From Ctenosaura bakeri (Eukaryota > Chordata > Lepidosauria > Squamata > Iguanidae), in assembly GCA_948474755.1 (NCBI GenBank), contig CAOLHI010001832.1:1-64000 (forward strand): a DNA stretch of 64,000 nucleotides. Direction: 5' to 3'. A program made the translations under genes and the position numbers. Every line of letters begins with the position of its first letter. Position 1 is the stretch's first letter. The notes under the pieces are model-generated. The model was not told the origin of the DNA and made no database searches. It saw only the letters and a program-made list of their open reading frames with translations. Positions 49,955 through 59,700 of the stretch are shown here, in pieces.

Positions 49955-50030
49955 TGCTGCTGTTGTGTGCCTTCAAGTCATTTCCAACTTATGGTGACCC
50001 TAAGGAAACTCTATCATGGGTTTTTCTGTT
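49955..50030 (-). mobile_element. Sauria-type SINE 3' fragment
   Basis: GTGTGCCTTCAAGTCATTTC then CAACTTATGGTGACCC is the conserved 3' end in reverse. The fragment abuts a CR1 fragment. Confidence 0.7.
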
Positions 50031-50034
50031 AGAT

Positions 50035-50430
50035 TCTGGGCTGAACGGAGGGGGGCTTTAGATGGGGACATGCATCTAGTCCAACTCCTTGCCCAGCAGG
50101 AGTACACAACTAAACACTCCTGCAAGACACCCACCCAACTTGTGTTTAAAGACCTTCAAAGGAGAATCTACCATCATCCAATGGAGTCTATTCCACCAAA
50201 CAGCTCTTACAGTCAAGTTCATCCTAATATTTAACAGAATCACGTTTCTTGCAATTTGGATTCAATGATTTATGTTCTAGTCTCTGGAGCAGCAGCAAAC
50301 AATCTCACTCCTTCTTCTAAATGACATCTTGTCAGATATTTAAAAATGGCTATCTCTCAGTCTTCTCTTCCCAAAGTTAAGCATACATTCTTTTGCTTGT
50401 CAATATCCTTCTTTACCCTTTATCTTCTTA
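50035..50430 (-). mobile_element. CR1 LINE, old fragment
   Basis: ATCTAGTCCAACTCCTTGCC, CTGGAGCAGCAGCAAACAAT and GCTTGTCAATATCCTTCTTT match the young CR1 copies in order at much lower identity. Confidence 0.75.
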
Positions 50431-50525
50431 AAATTTCTTAGGCCGCAACCCTATTTACACAGTGCGGTTTCCTTCTGATCTGAACTTGCATGTACTCCTC
50501 CTTCCTAGAACACCAAGGAATTAGA

Positions 50526-50718
50526 AGAACCATGTGGTGTAGCAATTTGAGCATTGGACTATGACCGTGGAAACCAGGGTTCAATTTCCCACTTGGCAAC
50601 AGAGACCCACTGGGTGGCCTTGGCTGTGTAACACACTTTAAGTCCCAGAAAACTCTGTGGTAAGTTTGCTTTAGGGCCACCAGAAAGGGCCTGAAGGCAC
50701 ACAACAACAACTGAAAAC
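50526..50718 (+). mobile_element. Sauria-type SINE, internally deleted
   Basis: Head CATGTGGTGTAGCAATTTGA, B-box-like GGGTTCAATTTCC, body GAGACCCACTGGGTGGCC, then 3' GGCCTGAAGGCACACAACAA. Confidence 0.8.
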
Positions 50719-51010
50719 TTGGTCCTGCGCTTTAAAGTTGGTGCCAATGACTGGCTCACTAGGGTATTGAGGCTACCCACACATACAGGTGGTTTTTTTG
50801 TTTGTTTTTTGGCAACTACGAAGTGCTTTGCCAATCAGGCAAATATTAGTCCGCATGCATATTGCATGCATGCAGCAAGTAGAGAGCATATGCATTAAAT
50901 ACAGGCTATACTGATTTTCATTTATACAAGTAATTCCTTTCTCAGTTGCCAAAATTCTTAGATTATCTAAGGTTCTAGTAAAGACAAGAGAGATTTTGGG
51001 TGTCTATGTG

Positions 51011-51041
51011 ATTTTGTGTGTGTGCGCGCACGCGCGCGCAA
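51011..51041. repeat. Alternating TG/CG tract
   Basis: TTTTGTGTGTGTGCGCGC is followed by ACGCGCGCGCAAAA: about 26 bases of strict purine-pyrimidine alternation with a self-complementary CG core. Confidence 0.9.
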
Positions 51042-51337
51042 AACCAGAGCAAGGATTAACAAAGCTTTTTAGAGGGGAGAGTAGGCGCACTGTCATCCTC
51101 ACTCTCATCACCATCCTCACCAATTTTTTATTCCATCTTTCTCCCAATTCAAGACTCAGGGCAGCTATATAATTTACAAAAATCAATCAAATACTGCAGT
51201 TCCCTGCTCGTTTCACAGGTTAAGGGCCAGAGCACTGTCAAAAAGTGGCACTCAGACTGAACAAAAACATGATGAGAGAAAAAAGCAGCACCTGGTCACA
51301 AATGCCATATAAGAGATGTACTGTGCACAACTTCTGA

Positions 51338-51504
51338 AGCCATCTCCACACTAGACTGTTATAGCACTGTTATTCCACTTTCAACATCCTATGGAATCCT
51401 GGGGTTTGCCGTTTTGGGAGGAGCCAGCCACTGCAAACCCTAGAATTCCATAGGATGTTGAAAGTGGAATAATAGCACTATAACAGTCTAGTGCTGAAAT
51501 GGCC
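51338..51504. mobile_element. Palindromic Harbinger-like MITE, near-perfect hairpin (167 bp)
   Basis: The arms of about 75 nt match almost base for base (TTATTCCACTTTCAACATCC against GGATGTTGAAAGTGGAATAA). The right end is GAAATGGCC followed by TAA; the left end is slightly decayed (GCCATCTCC). One of the youngest copies here. Confidence 0.8.
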
Positions 51505-51867
51505 TAAGTGTGTACAAACTGAACAAAAAAGATGGAGCCGTGTTGATTGATAAAAAGGGTGTGGTCATTTTTTGATAATCTATTCTTTCGACCCTTTTGT
51601 ATTACAAGCAGTGTGCATATACAGTATTCAACCCATGGTTGAAAGAACAGATCATGTGTCAAATATATGGGTTCTGGCTGCAATTTAAAAGAATTAAAAG
51701 AGTGGATCACCAAAAAGTGGAGTGTTGAAAAGCAAGAGCATGCCTGTACAGCTAAAAAATTCACCTCATATGGAAGGTAAATTATATTTAAATTATTAAT
51801 AGTATTAAGGCAGGTAGAAGCCCAACCACTAAAAGAAAAAGGAAAAAAAATATAAACAATGCAGCAC

Positions 51868-52310
51868 ATTGTAAAGGCTTTTTTTTCCTATGAGCAGTCA
51901 GTCCTGAAAAGCATGACGAAACAAAGAAGTCTCCACCTGCCAAAGGAAAGATATCAAGGAGGGTGGCAGTCTAACCTCTCTAGTAAAGGAGTTCGAGAGC
52001 CTGCGAGCAGCTACCAGGAAGTCCTCTCCCTTGTTCCTACTAGGTTTACTTGTGTGGGTGGCAGAAGGGTAACCCCAGAAGATGTCAAAATACAGGCAGG
52101 CTCATCTGGGAGAATATGATCCTTCAGATAACCTGGACCTAAGCTTCATAAGTCATAATCAGCATTTTGAACTGAGTTCACAAACAGCAGTGGAGCTGCT
52201 GCAAACAAGGGAGTTCTGTGCTAACAATCTGATGCCTCCAGTTCCCAAAGTAATACCTACAATAACACCCAGCATCTACCAACCAGGGAGTGGGGACAGG
52301 AAGAATAAAT
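51868..52310 (+). repeat. LINE 3'-region-like repeat, decayed
   Basis: GGAGTTCGAGAGCCTGCGAG, AAGTCCTCTCCCTTGTTCC, GATCCTTCAGATAACCTGGA and CAGCATTTTGAACTGAGTTC follow the order of a long squamate LINE-associated repeat, probably the same family as 40070-40400 but its upstream part. Confidence 0.5.
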
Positions 52311-53284
52311 TCTCCAAGCTCTGGAGCACTCTTTCAAGTAAGCAAAGACAGGCATCTTTTATGTGCCTCATGAGCAGGGGCATTATATGCAGTAATTTCA
52401 TCTGATTCTAACTAGTTAATGTCATCGTAGTGACTAGTCTTTCCCCTACCATTTGCCTGTGTTCTGCAGTACTTTTGATGCAACCCTTTCTTTTATGTAC
52501 AGAATCTCTTTTAATGCTTCTCACCTTGGGGAATACTTCCTTCATTATGGGAAAGGTTAAGAAATTCTGGAAGACACTGCCTTTGAGAAAGGCCTCTCTA
52601 GCCAATTATTTCTCTCCTTGAGGACAAGCATCATTACTCAGAATCCTAGAACTATCACTTTGGTTCCACCTTCATTGGGAAGAGCGAAACAGCTGCAATA
52701 ACTTTATAACTCATGATTACAAGCACTTCCACCAGGAACTCTGCAGTATAATTCTGGAGAGGCAGAGTCTCTCACCCACCCAGTGATGTGTGGAAAATTT
52801 TGAGGCACTCATCGTGACATTCTTCCAAGAAGAATCCCAAGTGCAGACAAGTAGCCTTGATCAATACAAACAAGTCAGTTCAGGCAGGTTTCATCTCCAC
52901 TGAGAGCAGGTCTTTTGCAAGCCTCATGGGTCTACACTGCCCATTCAAGACTCCTCTTAGTCTCTGCATTACAACAGGAATCACCCACAACAATATATTC
53001 TATGCCCACCCCCAGCCACTGGCAGGATTGCAGTGAGGGTCTAAGGAAGGAGGGGAGTTTGCAGTAGCAGATGGTGCTTCAATATCAGTGAGCTGACTAA
53101 TCCACTCCAGTCAGTACCAACATTACAGGGGTCATACAAGGTGCTTGACCTTTATCCTTAAAATACATTCAACATCTAGAAGAGATCATTTAAAGTCTGC
53201 TCTGAGACCCAGGGCAGATTCCCTGCCCTGAGGATTTTGTAAAGGCACCAGAAATGGGTATTACGGATATAAAGATTTGAACAG

Positions 53285-53620
53285 TAAATACGGATGGCTC
53301 CTTCATTAGACGTAACAGCTGCAAGAATATTGTTTGCTCAAACATGGAAATGGGCTGAAGCACCCGCAACAGAAGACTGGATAGTAAAGGTTGCTGAGCT
53401 ATCCCAAACGGCCAAACTAATGTGCGTTTTAAATGGCAAGCCAACTGGAGACATTTTGAAAGAGTAAGTTAGTGTTTCAGTGAATTGATGTTTAGTGTTT
53501 ATTTAGCTTATTGTTCTAGTATTGTGATTTAACTTTAGTTTATGCCTATGTTAAAAATGTTAGCGTTTATGTTATTTTGTGTAAAAATGATAAACGGATA
53601 TTTAAAAAAGAAAAGAAATG
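53285..53620 (+). mobile_element. L1 LINE, C-terminal end
   Basis: The short frame FAQTWKWAEAPATEDWIVKV, then AELSQTAKLMCVLNG, matches the L1 ORF2 C-terminus. Stop TAA near 53466, then a short 3' UTR ending in AAAAAAGAAAAGAAA. 5'-truncated. Confidence 0.75.
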
Positions 53621-54089
53621 GAAGTTAACCTGTTACCATTGGAACCTGGGGTGGCAGTGGTAGATGTTAATTCAGATGTGCATTCAGGTATTCTGATCCT
53701 GTGAGCCATGGCAGTTTGCCATGGTGGGGCAGCACCCATTCCTTTAGATGAAAGAAAAGGATGTGAAAGGACTTTTCTGTCTGTTTTTGGAATGCTGCAC
53801 AGGCACACTTTTTGCAAAAAGGAAGAGACAGAGAAAGTATGGGGGTAGTCACACACAATACTGTTGCCCCCTTTTGGAAAGAGACCTTGGTGTGACTTTG
53901 GGAAGCCAGGTGGGCTAAAAATGACCAGAAAGACAGAAAAGAGTTCTGTGATGTGGTTGCCAGGTAAAATAAAAGCACAGGACTCCTGTCCTATTAATTG
54001 TGTGTCCAAGAGAGAATTTCAGCAAGTGCTCCTTGTCAATAATCTAAATAATAAGCAACGCCTGCTGAAATTCCCTCTTCTGTCCATGT

Positions 54090-54250
54090 GCATGCAGCTT
54101 CAAGTCACCTGTCAACTTTTGGAGATCCTGTGAATTTCACAGGGTTTTCCCAGACAAGGATTACTCTGAAGTGGTTTCGCCAGTTCCTTCCTCTGAAATA
54201 TAGCCTACAGCACCTGGTATTCTTTGGCAATCTGGATCTGGTGCCTTTAG
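54090..54250 (-). mobile_element. 5S-derived SINE, truncated, minus sense
   Basis: The reverse orientation shows the same order: the 3' part CTTCAAGTCACCTGTCAAC, the body GCCAGTTCCTTCCTCTGAAA, and a remnant of the 5S part (CTACAGCACCTGGTATTC). Confidence 0.7.
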
Positions 54251-54364
54251 GGTAACCATTAATGAAACAAGAATCTTCTCCTTCATTTTACTTGGCAGCT
54301 CCCCCTTTCTCTCTGTCTCTTTGGGTCCTGGTCATTGGCACAGGAGAATCAGCTGCACACATGA

Positions 54365-54708
54365 TCTCATAGAATCGTAGAAATGTAGAGTTGGAAGAGA
54401 CCCCAGGGGCCATCCATTCCAACCCCCTGCCATGCAGGAACACCCTCAAAGCACTCCCAACAGATGGCCATCCAGCCTCTGCTTAAAAACCTCCAAGGAA
54501 GGAGACTCCACTATACTCCGAGGCAGCAGATTCCACTGCCGGACAGCCCTGACCGTCAGGAAGTTCTTCCTGAGGTTCAGGTGGAATCTCCTTTCCTGCA
54601 GCTTGAATCCATTGCTCCTTGTCCTGGTCTCTGGAGCAGCAGAAAACAAGCCCTCTCCCTCCTCTATGTGGCATCCCTTCAAATATTTAAACAGGGCTAT
54701 CATCTCTG
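54365..54708 (-). mobile_element. CR1 LINE 3' fragment at the CpG-island border
   Basis: Closely related to the 46.7-kb copy (same [20 protein letters not shown] frame on the minus strand). It breaks off at GGGCTATCATC, where CpG-rich sequence begins shortly after. Confidence 0.9.
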
Positions 54709-55696
54709 TTTCCCCAAGAGCAAAAGGCAAAGGGACTCTACACGCCCACCCAAAGGCACCCGGCTTTCCAGTGACCCCCTCCCCAGCCAGCGCGTTCTCA
54801 GAGCGCATCGCAGAAGAACCTATAGCGAGACAGAGTCGGCATAACGGCGCCGGAGACATGCATGAGTTGGCGGCTCCTCTCTGGACGGGCAAAACTGTGC
54901 CAGTCAGAGAGAGACCTCGTCAACGAGGACGGAGTGGGAGCGCAAAAGAAAGAGAGAGAGAAAGATTGAGAGAGAGAGGAGGGCGAAGGGGGAGGACGTG
55001 CGCGGGAAGTTGACGGTCTCCGGCTTCCCAGCCCATCAGACGGTCCCCAACTCAGCCCGCTGCCCCGGCCCTCTTTTTAGGCTGCTTCGAACGGCGGACC
55101 TCTCCTTGTGACGGGACGGGGCCAAACTCTCCGCAGGAGCCGCAGCCCGGAGCTTCAAGAGAACCACCCAGGGAGTCCAAGCGGCGCTCTGGCTGCAGCC
55201 ACCGGGAGAGCGGGCCGGCTTTCCGAGCCCCGGACGGGGCGCGGAGGGGACGATCCTCTCGCAGGGACCCCCTCGCTTCAGGGCCCCCTCCCTCCCTCCC
55301 TCCCGCGCCCCGTTCCAGGAAAGGAGCGGGTAGACGGGATGGATAAGCGGTCCGGCCACTCCAAAAAAGACGGCGGGGGAGGCGGACGGCGGCCACCTTC
55401 TCTCCCGCTCACCCTCCCGCGGACGCGCGACGTGGGAAAGAGCGGTTAGGCAGAGCCCCGACCGACGCTCTCGGAAGGCAGCGCTGCGCCGGGCGCCTCT
55501 TCCTCGCCTGGGACTCCGAGCCGAGGGCCGGAGAAGGGAGTTCGACGCCGCCGACGCCGCCACTCGCGCAGCCCGGGGACGGCCTCGTCGGAGAAGGGGA
55601 ACGGCGGGGCGAGACGGCGGGGCGCCCCTCCCCGGCCCGCTTCCCCCTCGCGGCCCCTTCCCGCGGCCCCGTCCGCCCCCCGCGGGGCTCCCTTAC

Positions 55697-55709
55697 CGGC
55701 GTGGCTCAT
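55697..55709 (-). CDS. FGD5: FGD5 first coding exon (13 nt, MSHA + 1 base)
   Basis: On the minus strand the sequence reads ATG AGC CAC GCC G, then a strong donor GTAAGG. The ATG has A at -3. The segment ends after one base of a codon. The 30496-33481 exon begins with the other two bases (AT), making GAT (Asp), so the join is in frame: MSHAD then HTKPPLAPKPK. It lies in the CpG island 22.2 kb upstream of the large exon on the same strand, where a promoter would be expected. FGD6, the closest paralogue, also starts with a few residues followed by KKPPVAPKPK (from memory), which supports the join. The start of the 5' UTR is not fixed. A two-codon upstream ORF (ATG CTC TGA) lies 53 nt before this ATG. 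Alternatively, the gene may also use the internal Met at residue 45. The assignment rests on phase, position and similarity; no transcript was seen. Confidence 0.72.
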
Positions 55710-55761
55710 CTTCCGGAGCGTCTCCGCGGGCTCGGCCGGCGCTCGCCCTCCCGCCGCGCCT

Positions 55762-55770
55762 TCAGAGCAT
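55762..55770 (-). promoter_or_regulatory. Two-codon upstream ORF in the putative FGD5 leader
   Basis: ATG CTC TGA on the minus strand ends 52 nt before the proposed FGD5 start codon. Very short uORFs of this kind usually lower translation of the main frame or make it depend on reinitiation. It matters only if transcription starts upstream of it, which the sequence alone does not show. Confidence 0.4.
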
Positions 55771-55957
55771 GGTCTCGCTCGGGGCCCCCGGGAGGCGCGC
55801 CGGCGGCGGGTGGGGGCCGCCCTCCGGGCTGCTAAAGTTCAGGTCCGGGCATGGAGGGGGCCGCCGAGCCGGGGGATCTCGCTCGTGGCTCCCGCTCGCC
55901 CTCCCGCTCCGTCGCCAAACGGCGTCCAACAGCCTCCGCGGTCCGGACCGGGGGAGA

Positions 55958-55986
55958 GAGGGGCGGGGCGGGGCGGGGCGGGGGGC
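55958..55986 (+). promoter_or_regulatory. GC-box array / G-quadruplex motif
   Basis: Five runs of four or more G separated by single C bases lie on the plus strand, about 250 bp upstream of the FGD5 ATG (minus strand). Each unit matches the Sp1/KLF core GGGCGG, and the whole fits the G4 pattern. It is likely a core or proximal promoter element; the function is inferred. Confidence 0.6.
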
Positions 55987-57052
55987 TCCCAGAGCCGTGG
56001 GGGGGCGACCTCCTCCGCGCCCGGCGGCTGTTCCCCCCTCCCTGGCCGCGATCAGCTGGTGCCCAGCCGGGGCAGAGGGAGCGCCGGCCTCGGCGTGGTC
56101 GTCGGCGCCGCCCGCCCTGCGCTGCCCACGGTCCCTGGCGCGGCGGCGGCGGCGGCGGCGGCTCCTCTCCTCCTCCTGGTCGTCGTCGTCTTCGTCGTCC
56201 TCCTCTTCCTCCGGTCGCCAGGCATTTCCCTTCCTTCCCTGCAGAGGAAGCCCTTTTTGCTCGCGCAGGGACTGAAAAGCCGCCACGAAACGGGGCGGAA
56301 AGGCGGGGGAGGGAGGGAGGGGGAGGGAGAGAGAGCGCCGACGCCAAAACAAGCGGGGATTTAAAGAGGCCGCGGCGGCTCCCCCTCTCCCTCCCGCCCC
56401 TCCCCACTGCGCCTCAGGTTCAGCAGAACCACGCGCGGCGAAGGGAGGGTTCCCGGTTTCCCTCAGCCGGCGCTTAACGGCGCCTTTGCAGCGAGCGCGG
56501 GGCTCCCCCCCCCCCTCCCGCGGCTTGTCCAGCGGAACTCCTTGCAACAGGGTGACGACGCCAATAAGCCCTAGAGGTCTTTGTTTTTAGAAGGGGGGCG
56601 GTGGGGACTGAAGAAAGGGCGGGAGAAGGCGGCCGTCCGCCCCAAGTGCCGACTCCGTGTGCCGTCTCGACCAGGCCGTCGGCTCTGCTTTGAACCCAGG
56701 CTAGCCTCTGGTGTGAGGCTGAAGGCCGAGCTGGAGGGGACATGGCTTTCACACGTATTTCACATATAAGTCCCGGACATGGTTTCCGGCGTTTATTTTT
56801 TCCTCCCTCCCACAAAAGTTTACCCCAGCTGTGACGGGGCATATTATAGCAGCCCCCAGCCCCCCACACGCCGGCTTCGGTTTAGCGCAACATAGTAAAG
56901 GGTGGGCAGGGAGAGCGATGGAGCCCCTCCGCCTCTCTCACCCCTTGGCGGGATTTTCAGGAATACCCACCTCCGAGCTGCCTGAAGCCCCCACGCCCAC
57001 TCAGTGGGGCCACGGGGCTCTGCTTTACCAGTCATGGGGCGAGGGAGACTAT

Positions 57053-57220
57053 GACCCTTTCTGCACTAGGCGGTTATAGCGCTATGATTCCACTTTCAAC
57101 ATCCTATGGAATCCTGGGCTTGGCAGTTTAGGGAGGGGCCTAAACTCCAGACCCCAGGATTCCATAGGATGCTGAAAGTGTGGAATGATAGCGCTGTAAC
57201 AGTCTAGTGCGGAAATGGCC
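57053..57220. mobile_element. Palindromic Harbinger-like MITE in the CpG-island shore (168 bp)
   Basis: Termini GACCCTTTCTGCACTAGG and CTAGTGCGGAAATGGCC. The arms again carry CCACTTTCAACATCCTATGG and its complement. It sits between the FGD5 first exon and the possible divergent promoter. Confidence 0.8.
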
Positions 57221-57869
57221 TTAGAGTAAACCCACTGAAACAAGGCACACCCGAAGCTTAGGCACGATTGCTGTAAGTCCCATCGGTTTTAAGACGTCTG
57301 CTATAAGCATGATGATGATGATGATAAAGACGAGGACCAAGTCTGGGACCTACCCAGGGAGATTTGCTTCCAGGCCAAAACATCGGATTCCCAACAAAGC
57401 GCATTCCAGTCTTAAATCGGAAGAGGACTCCATCCGGAGTTTGGAAAACCGAGAATCGTCTGAAAAGACCGAAGTCGTCTGCCTGGGTTGTTCCCATATA
57501 GTGTCTCTCTCTCTTTTCTCTCTCACCCACCCACACGCCCCGCGGGAAGAACTGGGCAGCTGATGGTGGTCTAAACCAGGGACAGTGGTCGCCGGAGGAG
57601 GCAAGGAAGCCCGCGCTCTCCGGTCCCCCCTCCGGCGCCGAGCGAGGAAGGCGCCGCCTGAGAAAGGCGCGCAGGGCTTCGGGCGCGCTGCCTTTTCCCA
57701 GGGCGCGACAGACCGAACTGTGGCAGCTGCGCTTTTCTTTCCTGGTTTTTTTTTTTTACCTGAAAGCCGGGATCTCCTCCTCCGGACGAAGGAAACGCTT
57801 CTTCTGGAGAGAAGCTGGTCCTTCCATCCGATCCAGCCTCACAGCCCGGGGAACAGTGAGAGCGAAGCC

Positions 57870-58031
57870 TTATAAAGCGCCCCTTTAGGCTCCGTTCCCC
57901 CTCCTCTCCCTCCACTCCCCTTCTATCTCCTCCGCCCCCCCGCCCTCTATGCAGCGCCGGGGGTCATCCGCCTTCTCCCCCTCCCTTTTCCCGCAGTCCT
58001 CCTGCTCTTCTTTCCGCTCTCGGGGGGAAGG
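57870..58031 (+). promoter_or_regulatory. Possible divergent promoter and first exon
   Basis: On the plus strand TATAAA (57870-57875) lies in the right half of the CpG island. About 155 bp downstream is a near-perfect splice donor, GAAGG|GTAAGT, with the exon end at 58031. The layout fits a short first exon of a transcript running away from FGD5. I see no convincing protein start. In human the genes next to the FGD5 5' end run in the same direction as FGD5 (from memory), so a non-coding RNA is more likely. It could also be chance. Confidence 0.3.
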
Positions 58032-58539
58032 GTAAGTTAACTTCCTCCTCCTCTTCCTCCTCTCATTCAGCCCCATGGATCACGTCTGGCTGTCCGGCTG
58101 AAAGGTGATCGTGACCGCTAGTGTGGCCATTTTAAAGACGGACACGCTGAGACGAGGAAAGAGTTGCCCAATTTTCCTTCGAGGAGGAGACCCCGGCCTC
58201 TCGTTTCGAGCGCTACCATTCAACAAGGTTGTTGACAATGTAGGATCTGTCCAAGGTGACCGAGATGGATGAGCGCGCTGGCCACTCGGTCCTGGGATCT
58301 GGGCGTATTTTGGTTGGAGAGGCGGCATGAGAGCTGTTTTGAAATATCGGAAGGGCTGTCACTTAGGATAGGGCGTGAGCTTGTTTTCTTCGGAGGAGAA
58401 GACCCCAGAAGCAATACATTCAGATTCGCAAGATTTAGAAGGCAGGTGGTTCCAACTAAACCTTGACCGTGAGAGCTGCTCTAAAGTGAAATAAAGTACT
58501 TTTGAAGGTATGGACTTCTTTTCTTTGGTGGGTTTCACC

Positions 58540-58650
58540 TAGAGGTTGGATGGACACCTCTTTGGGATGCTTTCACTGTGGTTTCCCTGCATTGGCAGGA
58601 GTTGGGCAAGACAGCCCTTGAGGTCCCTTCCAGCTCTGTGAGTGCCACAT
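58540..58650 (+). mobile_element. CR1 LINE 3' tail, old
   Basis: GAGGTTGGATGGACACCTCT then GCAGGAGTTGGGCAAGACAG and CCCTTCCAGCTCTGTGA: a CR1 3' end in plus sense. Confidence 0.65.
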
Positions 58651-58857
58651 TAGGGAGCAGGTTTGTCACATGAATTGGAGAACATCCTCACATGGTCAGG
58701 GGCCTAAGTCTACCACCCTATATATTTGTCCAGGCTAGAAGTGAGATCCACTGAACTCAATGGGATTTACATTTGGGTACAAGAATTCAGTTGTAGGTTG
58801 AGATCCCATATTGCTTCAGAGTTGTGTAAATGTCTGCCGGCAGAGTTATGTCACACA

Positions 58858-59260
58858 ACCCCTATATGAACCTGCCAGAGCCCTAAGATCTGCTAGGGAA
58901 GGCTTTCTCTCAGTCTGGCCAACGTCCGAGGCTCGCCTGGTGAGGACATGGGAGAGACCCTTCTTGGTGGCTGCTCCCACTCTGTGGAACTCTCTTCCAT
59001 GGGAGGCTAGGCTGGCAACCTCCCTGCTTTTCTTTTGTAGGCAGGCAAAGACATTTCTTTTTAAGCAGGCCTGTAATGGGTGAGCTGGAGACCTTTTACT
59101 TATCTATTAGCTGTTTTTAAAATGCTGTTGTTAGTTTTATAATTGTATACATCTTTTAATGTTTTAATTGTTTATGTGTTTTTACTTTTTTAAAAAACTT
59201 TTTGGAAGCCACCTTGTGTCCCACCTTGGGAGAAAAGGTGGCATATAAATTCAATAGCTA
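58858..59260 (+). mobile_element. L2-like LINE 3' end, best preserved copy
   Basis: The C-terminal coding remnant is readable (ERPFLVAAPTLWNSLPWEAR, FFCRQAKTFLFKQ), then the 3' end CACCTTGTGTCCCACCTTGG. It serves as the intact reference for the interrupted copy at 38.6-39.5 kb. Confidence 0.8.
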
Positions 59261-59521
59261 AATACATAATACATACTGAATACCAGCATATTGCAATGCA
59301 TATAGATCAATGATCAATATGTTTGGGTGACAACCGATTGTGCAAGTGCAGTGGTCAATGTGTAAAGGCAAAATATACAATGTACATTCACATGCCAGTC
59401 TATGATCCATGTGTGCAAAGCCACTTACCCCACCATCAAATGTTGTTACATTTTTAGATATTGACCAAAGAGATAACTCTGTATGAATAGCACAATTTAC
59501 ACCATCATGTATCACTGACAC

Positions 59522-59700
59522 AGAGCCACCATGGTGTAGTGGTCTGAGCACTGGATTATGACCCTGGAGATCAGGGTTTGATTCCCTGCTTGACCGTGGA
59601 AACCCACTGGGTGAACTTGGGCATGTCACATACTCTCAGTCCCAGAACACTCCATGATAGGTTCACATTTAATGACTTAAAGCCACACAACACACACATA
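59522..59700 (+). mobile_element. Sauria-type SINE, short form
   Basis: Head CCATGGTGTAGTGGTCTGAG, B-box-like GGGTTTGATTCCC, body GGAAACCCACTGGGTG, ending in AAAGCCACACAACACACA. Confidence 0.8.

Larger units (their letters stand above)
33482..55696 (-). other. FGD5: FGD5 intron 1 (proposed)
   Basis: The 22.2-kb span lies between the 13-nt first coding exon and the large exon; the flanking donor and acceptor are both good and in matching phase. It holds CR1, L2-like, RTE/BovB and L1 fragments, a 5S-derived SINE, a solo LTR and several DNA transposons, listed separately. Stretches with nothing I recognise: about 35600-37490, 42220-43350, 48240-49950 and 52420-53270. The 36180-37140 part is low in repeats and could hold regulatory sequence, but I see no decisive motif. 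Confidence 0.65.
54740..58250. promoter_or_regulatory. CpG island, FGD5 promoter region
   Basis: Sequence composition changes abruptly from AT-rich intron to GC-rich DNA full of CpG, densest at about 55230-56570. It contains the FGD5 first exon at 55697-55709. Features seen: a GGGGCGGGGC array (55960-55985) that is both a GC-box cluster and a four-run G-quadruplex motif; a (CGG)7-8 run at about 56139-56162 followed by CGT/CCT-rich triplets; an ETS-type CCGGAAG directly before the FGD5 ATG; and a TATAAA at 57870 facing the other way. The long open frames on both strands here are an effect of high GC content and do not look like proteins. A CR1 fragment forms the left edge. Confidence 0.85.

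Noticed and set aside
55036..56547. Long open frames on both strands in the CpG island
   Set aside because: All frames are open together because stop codons are rare in GC-rich DNA. The translations are Arg/Gly/Pro/Ser-rich low complexity without recognisable domains.
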